In this document: piece by piece, positions 52,385 to 62,070 of the stretch
Layout: each line of letters begins with the position of its first letter
Position numbering within the stretch: the stretch's first letter is position 1
Assembly (NCBI GenBank): GCA_963666805.2
Contig: CAXXWR010000006.1
Coordinates: 620,001 to 684,000 of the forward strand
Direction: 5' to 3'
Length of the DNA: 64,000 nt
Source of the DNA: Fusibacter sp963666805
GTDB taxonomy: Bacteria; Bacillota; Clostridia; Peptostreptococcales; Acidaminobacteraceae
Made by a program: the position numbers and the translations under genes
The notes under the pieces: generated by a model
Told to the model about the DNA's origin: nothing
Database searches by the model: none
What the model saw: the letters and a program-made list of their open reading frames with translations, nothing else

Positions 52385-53779
52385 ATGGTTAGTCAACGTA
52401 TCATGCAAGATGTGTTAGAAATCGCTTGTTCAACAGGAGGCGATTTTAGTGAATTATTTTTCGAACGACAAGATGAGACGAATATCGTTTTGGATAATGG
52501 AAATTTGGATGGCATTATTACAAAACACTTATATGGCGTCGGTCTTTATGTATTGAGGGGAACTCAAAGTGTTTACGTATACACGAATCAAACGACGGAA
52601 AACGCCTTAAGAGTTCTTGCACAAAAGGCAGCTGCCTTTATGCAAATAGCGCTGCAATCTCCCTCTCATTTTATATCAAAAGCGCACCCGAGTGCTCTAA
52701 GAGAAAAAACTTTCTTTAATCCTAATCGTATTGAGATAGAACCTTCTAGTATTTCCAATAAGGGGAAAATTCACATTGCCAGTAATGCTTATCTTAAGAT
52801 GAAAAGTGCAGGCAATGCTCTGATCTCTGCCCGAATAAACTATTTTGACACGGACAGGCACATTATTGTAGCCAATAGCCAAGGCCTTTATACAAAAGAT
52901 CGAAGAGTGACTTCAAGAATGCGCTTTGGCATCACAACAGGAGATGAAAAAGGAAGCTTTTATCACTGGGAAGATTTTACCCGTATGGGCGGATTTGAAG
53001 TTTTTCAAAAGAGTGACGACTACCTAGAGTTTGCAGGTAAATTGGTAATCCGAACGGAAAATATGCGAACAGCAGAGACGATGGAGCCGGGGGTAATGCC
53101 TGTTATATTAGAAAGTGGTGCTTGTGGCACACTCTGGCATGAATCGTGTGGACACACCTTAGAAGCAACGGCAATAGCCTCACGTCAAAGTCACTTTGTG
53201 GATAAAATAGGACAGAAGGTTGCCTCTGATAAAGTCACGTTAATTGATGATGGCACCTTACCTAATTATTATGGGACAGATGCCATTGATGATGAGGGAC
53301 ACGTCAGACAAAAAAACACTTTGATCGAAAAGGGCATTTTAAAAAGTTATATGTGTGATAGACTTCACGGACGTATGATTGGGATGGCGAGTACGGGGAA
53401 TGGCAGACGTCAAAATTATACGTTTGCGCCAGTAGCAAGAATGACTAATACTTATTTAGCACCCGGTGAAGATGATGAAGAAGCCATGATTCGTTCGGTG
53501 GCTGATGGCCTTTATATTAGAAGTCTCGGCGGTGGATTTGGAGGAACCCAATTTTCATTACAAGTTAAAGAAGGCTATTTGATTAAAAAAGGTAAGCTGG
53601 ATCGTCAAATTAAAGGGACTATGATTACAGGAAATGGGGCAGAAGTGCTGATGAAAGTGGACTCTGTTGGAAAGTCTCGTGGTTTTGAAGGGGGGAGTTT
53701 TTGTGGTGCTGATTCAGGGCTCGTTCCTGTCACAGCGACACAACCCATGGTCAGAATATCTGAAATGTCAGTTGGTTAG
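52385..53779 (+). CDS. tldD: TldD-type metallopeptidase subunit
   Basis: The 464-residue protein is the catalytic half of the TldD/TldE protease, which digests unfolded peptides and matures some modified peptides. The zinc motif HESCGH (HExxxH) is intact within LWHESCGHTLEATA, and the glycine-rich SLGGGFGGTQFSLQVKEGYLI and GSFCGADSGLVPVTATQP segments are typical. ATG 52385 is preferred over GTG 52364 because GAGAGGAGGG lies four bases before it. It is followed by its partner gene. Confidence 0.93.
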   Translation: MVSQRIMQDVLEIACSTGGDFSELFFERQDETNIVLDNGNLDGIITKHLYGVGLYVLRGTQSVYVYTNQTTENALRVLAQKAAAFMQIALQSPSHFISKAHPSALREKTFFNPNRIEIEPSSISNKGKIHIASNAYLKMKSAGNALISARINYFDTDRHIIVANSQGLYTKDRRVTSRMRFGITTGDEKGSFYHWEDFTRMGGFEVFQKSDDYLEFAGKLVIRTENMRTAETMEPGVMPVILESGACGTLWHESCGHTLEATAIASRQSHFVDKIGQKVASDKVTLIDDGTLPNYYGTDAIDDEGHVRQKNTLIEKGILKSYMCDRLHGRMIGMASTGNGRRQNYTFAPVARMTNTYLAPGEDDEEAMIRSVADGLYIRSLGGGFGGTQFSLQVKEGYLIKKGKLDRQIKGTMITGNGAEVLMKVDSVGKSRGFEGGSFCGADSGLVPVTATQPMVRISEMSVG

Positions 53780-53796
53780 TGAGTGGAGGCGATGAA

Positions 53797-55137
53797 ATGA
53801 AAGTATTAGAACCCTATAAAAATTATTTAATGAAATCTCCGTGCCATCCCTTCACTGCTGAAATAGAAGCAGAAGAGAGTGATATTATCGCCATAGGGAT
53901 GACAAATGGACAAGCGAGTGATATGACAGCCTCATCTAAAACAGCTATTTTTGTGAGAGCAAATGAGGGCTATCGTGTTGGAACGACTTATGTACAAGAT
54001 TTAGAAATGTCTCCAGAAGCGGTGATTAAAGAAGCCTTGGCAAATGGTATTATTCAAGATCCGCTCCATTTGAATAAAGGCATGAAAATTGACGTTGAGC
54101 AAAAGATGGAACACAGTCCGGTAGAAGCTTTAAGCCAAGTAGCCAGTGACGTTTATCAATCCATTAAATGCCTCTCCAAAGAGTTGACTTATATTTCTGT
54201 TGTCACAACAGAAACCTTAAAACAAATGGCAATTGTTAACAATCAAGGTTTAGACCTGTCATCATCTATTAGACGGATAGAAGTGAGTATGAGTCTTACT
54301 ATAGAGAAGCCTGTTCATCGGTCTTTTCAGTTTGAAAAGACCGTTAATGACCTCCAAAAACTCTCAATAGAGGATTTGATGGGGCCCATTAATGAATGGT
54401 TAGAGCTTCCGACTCGTTCTAGTGAACTTTTAGCCCATGACTTGCCAGCAGTCCTTGATGCGAGTGTTATGTGTAATATTTTATTGACGGCTTGGCAAAT
54501 GTTTTCAGGTGCTGATTACCAAAAACGTCAAACGCCTTATGTTAATCAGTTGAATCAATGTGTTGCTTCAGAAGTTGTAACCCTTAAGGACTTACCAAGT
54601 TCTGGCAATTGCGGGTACAATAAAGTTTTTGATTGTGAAGGAACTTTGACCAAAGACCTTGTCATCATTGATCAAGGAATACTGAAACAATTGATGCACA
54701 ATCAATCTTCAGCCCGACAAATGGACACGCTTTCAACAGGGCATGCAGGCAGAGATACGAATCTTATCAGTGATCAAACCGAAGTTAAAATTATTCCCAG
54801 CCATTTTGTATTAGAAGCAGGAAATGCAACGAAGAAGGACCTTTTAGACAGATTAGAGGAGGGCATCTATATCTATGAATCTTATGATATGTTCCATTCT
54901 CTCAATACAGCATCAGGTGATTTTGCTATTCCTTGTAAGGGGATTGTTTATAAAAATCATGAGCCTCAAGGAACTGTAAGTGGTTTGACGATTAGTGGTA
55001 ATTTTGTAGACCTCTTAAAGACAATCGAAAAAGTAGCCAATGATTCATCATCGCTTTCAGTGGTGATGTCCAAGAGTTTTCAAGTAGAAGCCCCCTCTGT
55101 ATATGTATCAAACTTACATGTAACAGGCGGCGAGTAG
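53797..55137 (+). CDS. tldE: TldE/PmbA-type partner subunit
   Basis: The 446-residue protein is the non-catalytic TldE/PmbA-type partner of TldD: same fold but no HExxxH. Family features include VYQSIKCLSKELTYISVV, LPSSGNCGYNKVFDCEG, GILKQLMHNQSSARQM and NTASGDFAIPCKGIVYKN. The TldD-TldE heterodimer threads extended peptides into a closed chamber. ATG 53797 has GTGGAGG upstream; the frame is open further back to 53779 inside the tldD end. In this operon it most likely cuts imported oligopeptides. Confidence 0.92.
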   Translation: MKVLEPYKNYLMKSPCHPFTAEIEAEESDIIAIGMTNGQASDMTASSKTAIFVRANEGYRVGTTYVQDLEMSPEAVIKEALANGIIQDPLHLNKGMKIDVEQKMEHSPVEALSQVASDVYQSIKCLSKELTYISVVTTETLKQMAIVNNQGLDLSSSIRRIEVSMSLTIEKPVHRSFQFEKTVNDLQKLSIEDLMGPINEWLELPTRSSELLAHDLPAVLDASVMCNILLTAWQMFSGADYQKRQTPYVNQLNQCVASEVVTLKDLPSSGNCGYNKVFDCEGTLTKDLVIIDQGILKQLMHNQSSARQMDTLSTGHAGRDTNLISDQTEVKIIPSHFVLEAGNATKKDLLDRLEEGIYIYESYDMFHSLNTASGDFAIPCKGIVYKNHEPQGTVSGLTISGNFVDLLKTIEKVANDSSSLSVVMSKSFQVEAPSVYVSNLHVTGGE

Positions 55138-55147
55138 GAGAGCATAA

Positions 55148-56374
55148 ATGAATAATAAGGCCATTATGGGAACATATATTGATGTTATTAATGAAAAAAT
55201 AATAGAAGACGCTTTGATATTAATAGAAGGGGAACGTATCACTTATGCAGGTGAACGCCATTCAGCGCCTTTTTATCAACTAGAAAATTATGAAATAATT
55301 GTCGCTAAAACGGATGAGATGATTCTGCCGGGATTTATAGATTGCCACATCCATATTTCAGGTGATGATGACGATCAGTATTTAGCAGAAATTAAAGAAC
55401 GGCTTTTGCTTAAAGCAGCAGGCGATATGAAAGATATGCTCAATAGCGGTTTTACAGGTGCGAGAGATATGACCCAGTTTGCCGCTCATCTCAAATGGGC
55501 AGTAGATAAAGGTTATCTGGAAGGGCCTCGAATTAAACCAGGAGGACAAGTGCTTAGTGTGACAGCTGGTCATGGTGATATGAATACGAATTTTCCTTAT
55601 GATTATGCGCGAGATAATATTTTAACCTATCTTATGGATGGAACGACAGAATGTCTTAAAGGTGTGAGAAAACAGTTTAGAGAAGGGGCAGAATTTATTA
55701 AAATTTGTGCAACAGGTGGTGTGTCTTCTATGCAGGATGGTCTTGAAGATGTCCAGTTTTCTGATGAAGAAATGACCGTAATTGTAGAGGAAGCTCAAAG
55801 GCATGGGGCATACGTTGCGGCCCATTGTTCTGGACTTGCAGGTGCGAAACAAGCACTTAAAGCTGGCGTTAAGAGTATTGAACACGGGATTCATTTGGAT
55901 CAGGAGTGTGTGGACATTATGAAAGCGAATCATTGTTCACTTGTTACAACGCTGAGTATCTCGCTCCACCTTCATGAAATACCTGATTTACCTGAATTCA
56001 TGGCGAAAAAAGCAAAACATTGTGCCGTAGAGAATTTAAAGTCTATTAAGCTGGTGAGAGAAGCAGGTGTGAATGTAGCACTAGGAACCGATTACTCTAA
56101 CGGATCAAATTCATATAGCAACTACCGGTACCTTGGCAGAGAATTTGGGGCAATATGTGAAGCGGGATTCACTGAAATGCAATCGCTTCAATGTGGAACC
56201 ATTAATGGGGCAAAATTGATGGAAATGGAAAACGACATAGGATCTATTACCGCTGGGAAGTATGCCGATATTGTCATGGTCAAAGGCAATCCCTTAGAAG
56301 ATATTAACGTTTTAGGTGATGGTCATAACATTTCTTTTGTGATGAAATCGGGAAAAATCATCAAAGAGGCATAG
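55148..56374 (+). CDS. metal-dependent amidohydrolase (prolidase-like)
   Basis: The 408-residue protein is an amidohydrolase-superfamily enzyme. Metal ligands are DCHIHIS (HxH), the likely carboxylated Lys in FIKICATGGVSS, CSGLAG with AAHCSGL, SIEHGIHL and ALGTDYSNGSN. The closest motif pattern is that of the Xaa-Pro dipeptidase/imidazolonepropionase-like group (relatives include bacterial Xaa-Arg and Xaa-Lys carboxypeptidases), so hydrolysis of dipeptides is plausible. AGGAGAG precedes the ATG, ten bases after tldE. Confidence 0.88.
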   Translation: MNNKAIMGTYIDVINEKIIEDALILIEGERITYAGERHSAPFYQLENYEIIVAKTDEMILPGFIDCHIHISGDDDDQYLAEIKERLLLKAAGDMKDMLNSGFTGARDMTQFAAHLKWAVDKGYLEGPRIKPGGQVLSVTAGHGDMNTNFPYDYARDNILTYLMDGTTECLKGVRKQFREGAEFIKICATGGVSSMQDGLEDVQFSDEEMTVIVEEAQRHGAYVAAHCSGLAGAKQALKAGVKSIEHGIHLDQECVDIMKANHCSLVTTLSISLHLHEIPDLPEFMAKKAKHCAVENLKSIKLVREAGVNVALGTDYSNGSNSYSNYRYLGREFGAICEAGFTEMQSLQCGTINGAKLMEMENDIGSITAGKYADIVMVKGNPLEDINVLGDGHNISFVMKSGKIIKEA

Positions 56375-56392
56375 GGAAGGAGAACATTTTAA

Positions 56393-58609
56393 ATGAAAAG
56401 ATTGACAGCCCAATGTATTCAACACTTTCATTACTTATCTGAACCCTGTTTACATCCTGAAGGGACTAAAAGTGTCTTTGTGGAGACTGTAGCCAGCGAG
56501 CCGTCAGGTTATTTTATTTCTAGAATTGTAGAGATAGACCATGAGACTCAGGAGCGAAAGCCGCTCACTAAAGTTTATGAGCAAGCGTCTAGTGATACTT
56601 TGATTTCAGAATTTTTGCCTCAATATTCGCCGAATGGTCAATTTTTATCCTACTTATGCAATGCAAGTGGGGATAATCAAATTTATTTGAAAGATTTATC
56701 CACAGGTGAGACGGCACAAGTGACCCATTTAAGACATGGTGTTAATACTTATGAGTGGTCACCTTCAGGACAGATGATTACTTTTGAAGCCCCGCTTTGG
56801 GCATCTGAAATGATAGAAGATAGATGGTGTACAGAGATGACACCTGATGAAAGAGTCAAATTTGAAAATGATAAGGCTAGAAAGCCTTTGGAAATCACAT
56901 GTATTGATTATAAAAAAGATGAAGCGTTTGGTGTGCTTGATGGACATATCACACAGATAGGCGTTTTGATTTGGGAAGAAAACTTTGAGAACGGGTCAAT
57001 GCATGCCTTAGTTCCCCCCTCTCAAACATGCTTGATAACGCGGGGACAAATGAAATGTACCATGCCCACTTTTTCTCCAGATGGCCAAATTCTTTATTTC
57101 TATGGACAACCTCACAAGGGGCCTTTTGCATCAAGAAAAGAAGTCTTTTGTGTGAGACGAGAAGACCTCAAGTGGGGGAATCCTCAGCAAGTCTTAACAC
57201 CAGAGGGAGTCCTTCTAAATCCTAATACACCAGTGGTAGGTGCTCTTGATAACACTTGTGTTTATGTTCCCGCCTATCAAATGTTTGAACATGGCGGCTT
57301 TGCAGAGAATATAATCGTTTTAGGTCTTCAAGAGGATAAGCAGTCGAGTCAAAGTCATGAAACAAAAGGAGAAAAATTTCTTTTGCCTATGCGTCAAGAG
57401 GCAACGACTTTAGGCGTCTATGGCGAACCTATTTCTAGAACGACTTATGGGAAAGCAAGCCCTTATTTTAGAATAATTGATCAGGTTTTATATTTTACTA
57501 ATATCTGGCGAGGCTATCAAAATTTATACTGTATGAAACTAGACGGACAAGAAAAGATAGAAGCATTGATTGAAAATGACGTCAATGTACAAGCTTTTTC
57601 AATCGTGAAAAGTGATAGGGGTTTAGGTGTACAGGCTGGTGACGTCAGAATCAGTTTGATTGGCGGCAAACTAGATCAAGTGGGTGCTTTGTATACAGGG
57701 CATATTCACAAGGAAGCCAATCACACTCATACACCACTTAAGTTAGAGCATCTCTATGATGCAAACTGCTGGATGGATGATTATGCCATTGCTCAAACAG
57801 ATATTTTATGGGTAGAGACGAAGGACAAAAAGGAGAAGATACAAGTATGGGTTGTTCATCCCATTGATGAAAAAGAAGGTCAAAAATATCCAGCAGTTCT
57901 CGATATTCATGGTGGGCCAGAATGTGCCTATAGTTCAGATTTTTGGCATGAGTTTCAAGCAATAGCAGCCAATGATATGTTCTGCGTTTACACCAACCCA
58001 AGGGGAAGTCTAGGCTATGGGCCTGATTTTATGGCAGGGGATGCCTGTTGGGGCGAGATGGCTTTTGATGATCTCATTAAAGCAGTTGAAGTGGCAAATG
58101 AAAATTATCCTATTGACCCTGAAAAATGGGGGGTAACAGGTGGGAGTTATGGTGGTTATATGACCAATAAACTCATTATGAAAACAGATATTTTTGCTGC
58201 AGCGGTTACCCAGAGAAGCCTTGTCAATACAGCAACGTCTTATGGGACAGGCGACATTGGATTTATTTCAGCCAGAGAAAAAGATTTAACCTATGTGCGC
58301 ATGCTGGATTTCTTAACAGCAAGAGCACGTTCGACCCTGCTCAAAGATGTTGATCAAATCAAAACACCCCTTTGTATTTTACATGCTTACCAAGATTACC
58401 GATGTTCATTTGAACAGTCAGAACAGCTTTTTATCAGTATGAAAGAAAGACATCCAGAAGTCCCTGTTAGATTGGTCATGTTTAAGGGAGAAAATCACGG
58501 GATTACCCGAATAGGAAAATGTCATAATCAAATGAGACATCTTAAAGAACTCACTGACTGGTTTCAAAAATATTTAAATGAGGAGGCAGACGTATGCAAA
58601 GTTCAATAA
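56393..58609 (+). CDS. S9 family serine peptidase (acylaminoacyl-peptidase type), copy 1
   Basis: The 738-residue enzyme has an N-terminal beta-propeller with TolB-like blades (about 1-440) and a C-terminal alpha/beta-hydrolase domain (about 460-735). The catalytic Ser lies in GGSYGGYM, the Asp in HAYQDYRC and the His in ENHGI. S9C enzymes remove residues from short peptides that enter through the propeller. No signal peptide is present. GAAGGAG is 11 bases before the ATG, slightly far. It overlaps the second S9 gene by 16 bases. Confidence 0.92.
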   Translation: MKRLTAQCIQHFHYLSEPCLHPEGTKSVFVETVASEPSGYFISRIVEIDHETQERKPLTKVYEQASSDTLISEFLPQYSPNGQFLSYLCNASGDNQIYLKDLSTGETAQVTHLRHGVNTYEWSPSGQMITFEAPLWASEMIEDRWCTEMTPDERVKFENDKARKPLEITCIDYKKDEAFGVLDGHITQIGVLIWEENFENGSMHALVPPSQTCLITRGQMKCTMPTFSPDGQILYFYGQPHKGPFASRKEVFCVRREDLKWGNPQQVLTPEGVLLNPNTPVVGALDNTCVYVPAYQMFEHGGFAENIIVLGLQEDKQSSQSHETKGEKFLLPMRQEATTLGVYGEPISRTTYGKASPYFRIIDQVLYFTNIWRGYQNLYCMKLDGQEKIEALIENDVNVQAFSIVKSDRGLGVQAGDVRISLIGGKLDQVGALYTGHIHKEANHTHTPLKLEHLYDANCWMDDYAIAQTDILWVETKDKKEKIQVWVVHPIDEKEGQKYPAVLDIHGGPECAYSSDFWHEFQAIAANDMFCVYTNPRGSLGYGPDFMAGDACWGEMAFDDLIKAVEVANENYPIDPEKWGVTGGSYGGYMTNKLIMKTDIFAAAVTQRSLVNTATSYGTGDIGFISAREKDLTYVRMLDFLTARARSTLLKDVDQIKTPLCILHAYQDYRCSFEQSEQLFISMKERHPEVPVRLVMFKGENHGITRIGKCHNQMRHLKELTDWFQKYLNEEADVCKVQ

Positions 58610-60657
58610 AGAAAAAGCTTTCTGATTTTAAGGATTTTAATAGTTTTGAAACCTTCTTAGGGGCTGAATATAACCCAGATGAAAAATTATTACTCTATTC
58701 GGTTAAGCGTTATGATGCAAATGAGCAGCGGTTGAAAACTAGAGTCTATTTAAGAGACCAATTGACAGGATATGAGCTTGAAATTACCGCAGGTGGTGAG
58801 GGTGAGAGTTCAGCTTCTTTTTCACCTGATTATGAAACAATATTATTCGTCTCAAGTGTCCCTGATAAGGGGAGACAGGTTTACCTTTATAACCGATTAG
58901 ATGCGAGTGTAACGAAGCTCACTAATATGCGCCAAGGCATTCTAGATCCACGCTTTTCACCAGATGGAACTAAAATTTTATTTGCGTCATCATCCGATGT
59001 CAATAGAGACGCTGCTTTTGATGCCAATAGGGATTTAAAAATGAGCGACCATCAAGTGTCAGCTGATGATTTAGCAGATGACGCAGTCATTATTGAAGAT
59101 TTTGGCTATAAATTTGATGGGGCAGGTTTTATCAAACCTGAACACCTTCATTTATGGGTATTAAATCTTGAAACCCAAGAGGTTTCACGCATTACAGATG
59201 GTCCTTTTGACTATCTTCATCATACATGGTCACCAGACAGTCGCCACGTCCTGTGTACATCCTCTCGTTTTAGACCTAAAAAAGATGCCATCGCATCAGA
59301 CTTGATTATTATAGACAGTCAGGGTCAAGAAGACATGGTTCAGCTGACACATGATAACTGGACGGTTTCTTATCCTAATCCTGTTAGACCCATCTATACA
59401 CCTGACCACAAATATGTTGTCATGGGCTTTTTAGACGAAAGAACCAAAGATCCTCGAAGAGAAAAAGAAGGATATCCCCCTTCATTTTTACATTTGGTGT
59501 CAGTAGATGGCAAGGTGGATAAGAAACTCATGGATGAAAGTGAAAGCTGTTATGACGGCGTCGCTTTTGCCTATAATGCCCATTGTGGAGCGGGACTCGA
59601 TAAGATGAAAATTTCATCAGATGGTCAGTATGCCTATTTTTTAAGTGGTCATAAAGGGGCGGAGAAACTTTTTAAAGTTGCCCTGTATTCAGAAGAAAGT
59701 GATGTTCAAGTCGTCATTGATGAAAAGGTGGCTATTAATGGTTTAGGTGAACCGATAAATGGTAAAATGCTCTTCAGTATGTCGACACCGACGCGTCCAG
59801 AAGGTTACTATCTATTGGATGAAACTAGAGGCACTTATGAATGTCTCCTTCAGTCTAACGAAGCTTATTTGAAAGAGAAAGCGATTCAAAAGACAGAAGA
59901 TTTCTTTTTTGAAACCTTAGATGGTGAGAGTCGGGTTCATACTTTTGTTTTGCCCCCTCAAAATGCCAAACCCGGTGAAAAATATCCCTGTATCCTCTAT
60001 GTTCACGGAGGACCACATCCTTTTTACACTTATGGATTTACCCTTGAATTCCAGTGCTTTGCAGGTCACGGTATAGGGGTTATTTTTTGTAATCCGAGAG
60101 GCAGTAGTGGCTATGGAACGACTCATCGTAACCTTGAAAGGGCAACAGATGGTTCAGCTTATATGGATTGCTTACAGTGTGTTCAAGAAGCTGCTAGGCG
60201 ATATGATTGGATTGATCAAGAGCGATTAGGCGTAACAGGCGGAAGTTATGGTGGCTATATGACTAACTATATTGCTACACATAGTCCTAAGTTTAAAGCC
60301 TATGTCTCGCAACGGAGTGTCGTCAATGACCTCATTAGTTATGCTTCCTCTGATATGCAGGGTGATAGCAGTGCTTATCCCCATTTTGAAGAATTTATGA
60401 TTAAGAAACTGGAAGAATCCACTGTAAGCTATGTTGAACGTATTCATGCACCCTTTCTGATTCTTCATGGAATGGATGATTATCGAACACCTGTGGAAGG
60501 GGCTCACCAACTCTTTGTGGGTATCAAAGACCTTCACCCTGATTTACCTGTGAAAATGGTACTTTATCCAGAAACAGGGCATAGTCAACCCAGAGACCCC
60601 CAAAATTTACAGCATTATTATCATGAAATGATTTCGTGGTTTAAAAAGTATTTATAG
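58594..60657 (+). CDS. S9 family serine peptidase, copy 2
   Basis: The 687-residue paralogue has the same propeller plus hydrolase layout: nucleophile Ser in VTGGSYGGYMTNY, Asp in HGMDDYRTPVEG and His in ETGHSQ. The propeller contains several SPDxxxxLF blades (FSPDYETILF, FSPDGTKILF). It is about 50 residues shorter than copy 1 and differs through the propeller, so the two probably prefer different peptides. AGGAGG precedes the ATG within the end of copy 1, so translation is coupled. Confidence 0.92.
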   Translation: MQSSIKKKLSDFKDFNSFETFLGAEYNPDEKLLLYSVKRYDANEQRLKTRVYLRDQLTGYELEITAGGEGESSASFSPDYETILFVSSVPDKGRQVYLYNRLDASVTKLTNMRQGILDPRFSPDGTKILFASSSDVNRDAAFDANRDLKMSDHQVSADDLADDAVIIEDFGYKFDGAGFIKPEHLHLWVLNLETQEVSRITDGPFDYLHHTWSPDSRHVLCTSSRFRPKKDAIASDLIIIDSQGQEDMVQLTHDNWTVSYPNPVRPIYTPDHKYVVMGFLDERTKDPRREKEGYPPSFLHLVSVDGKVDKKLMDESESCYDGVAFAYNAHCGAGLDKMKISSDGQYAYFLSGHKGAEKLFKVALYSEESDVQVVIDEKVAINGLGEPINGKMLFSMSTPTRPEGYYLLDETRGTYECLLQSNEAYLKEKAIQKTEDFFFETLDGESRVHTFVLPPQNAKPGEKYPCILYVHGGPHPFYTYGFTLEFQCFAGHGIGVIFCNPRGSSGYGTTHRNLERATDGSAYMDCLQCVQEAARRYDWIDQERLGVTGGSYGGYMTNYIATHSPKFKAYVSQRSVVNDLISYASSDMQGDSSAYPHFEEFMIKKLEESTVSYVERIHAPFLILHGMDDYRTPVEGAHQLFVGIKDLHPDLPVKMVLYPETGHSQPRDPQNLQHYYHEMISWFKKYL

Positions 60658-60669
60658 AAAGGAAATCGC

Positions 60670-62046
60670 ATGAAAAAAATAAAAGTGATGTTGACGCCTT
60701 TTGTTGATGAAGGGCGAGTTAATCGTTTAGGGGTTCAAATCAACCTTAAAGGTTTGGCACTCTCTGAAAATCAAATGCTCATAAAACGCAATTTGACAAC
60801 GGTTGGGATTCCTTTTTTAAACTTTGTTAGACCGATGACTATTGAAGATGAAAAAGGTGCTTTAGCTTATTCTGTGATAGAAGAAGAGACACCCCAAGTG
60901 ACTTTTGAGAAAAGAATTGTAAGGCGTTCAACGCAGGGAGACATAGTAATCGCCTATCAGGTTAAACTCAATAAGGCAGATAAGAATCCTGTTTTTGACC
61001 TCGGTTATGAAGATGGAGGGATGAACGGTTCAGGGATGACTTTTTTGCCTTATTTTCCAGAAGGTGATTATGAAATCACCATGGACTGGGATATGCAACA
61101 TTGTCCAGAAGATTATAAGGCCATCTGGTCATATGGTGAGGGTCAGGTTGTCCACATGGGAACGCATGAAAGTTTATCAGAAACGTTTTATGCTGTTGGC
61201 CCCTATCAAAGTGTAGTCAAAGATAAGTGTGGTTTTTATTGGTTAGCACATGATGGTTTTGATGGTGAAGCTGTTGGCGAATTCGTCATGACTTTTTTTG
61301 TGAAAATCGCTGCTTTTTTTAAAGATCATTCAGAGCCCTATCAAGTGATTGGCCGTAAACTCCCAGAAGCTAAGACCGGTCGCAATAAAAAAGGGGGAAC
61401 CGCTCTCAAGCGGTCTTTTATGTTCGTCTATGCAGAAGAAAATCCACCTGAAACAGATGAAATAAAGTTCTTGTTCCCACATGAAATGGTTCATAACTGG
61501 ATTACTTTAAATGATAATCCTTTTGGAACCTGTACTTGGTATGTTGAGGGAACAGCGGAGTTTTATAGTACGGTGCTTCCCTATGAATGGGGCATTATTA
61601 CACGCCAACAGTTGATGGATAACCTCAACAAAAAAGCACATGATTACTATGAGAATCCTATGAATCAACTGCCTAATCTCGAAGTGGGTAAACGCCTTTT
61701 TAAAGATGGTGAAGCGACACTCGTTCCTTATGGGAGAGGTTTTTTCTATTTGCTTAAAATAGATGAAATGATTCGCCAAGAGACCAAGGACGAAAAATCT
61801 CTCGATGACATCGTTTTGGCGATTCTTGAAAAAACACAAGCAGGTCAAGTGTGCGGGAATGACACGTGGCTTGAAGAGGTAAAAAAACAGACAGGACTTG
61901 ACCTATCACAAGACTTTAAAGCCATGCAAGCAGGTGCTTTGCAAGTGCCAAGTGTCAGTCGCTTTAAAGCAGATATTAAGGTCGTCAAGACAGAGAGTCA
62001 TAAACGGGGAACTGATGAAGGGTGCGACCTTTATCAATTTGTCTAA
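60670..62046 (+). CDS. M61-like metallopeptidase (gluzincin)
   Basis: The 458-residue protein has an N-terminal beta-rich domain and a thermolysin-like catalytic core with PHEMVHNWI (HExxH) followed by VEGTAEFYS, giving the third zinc ligand Glu. This arrangement resembles M61 glycyl aminopeptidases and the M1 family. It is shorter than typical M61 members (about 600 residues) and I see no PDZ domain at the end. No signal peptide is present. It sits between a peptidase and an amino-acid enzyme, suggesting an aminopeptidase role inside the cell. Confidence 0.82.
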   Translation: MKKIKVMLTPFVDEGRVNRLGVQINLKGLALSENQMLIKRNLTTVGIPFLNFVRPMTIEDEKGALAYSVIEEETPQVTFEKRIVRRSTQGDIVIAYQVKLNKADKNPVFDLGYEDGGMNGSGMTFLPYFPEGDYEITMDWDMQHCPEDYKAIWSYGEGQVVHMGTHESLSETFYAVGPYQSVVKDKCGFYWLAHDGFDGEAVGEFVMTFFVKIAAFFKDHSEPYQVIGRKLPEAKTGRNKKGGTALKRSFMFVYAEENPPETDEIKFLFPHEMVHNWITLNDNPFGTCTWYVEGTAEFYSTVLPYEWGIITRQQLMDNLNKKAHDYYENPMNQLPNLEVGKRLFKDGEATLVPYGRGFFYLLKIDEMIRQETKDEKSLDDIVLAILEKTQAGQVCGNDTWLEEVKKQTGLDLSQDFKAMQAGALQVPSVSRFKADIKVVKTESHKRGTDEGCDLYQFV

Positions 62047-62070
62047 GCTCATATAGAAAGAAGGATACAC

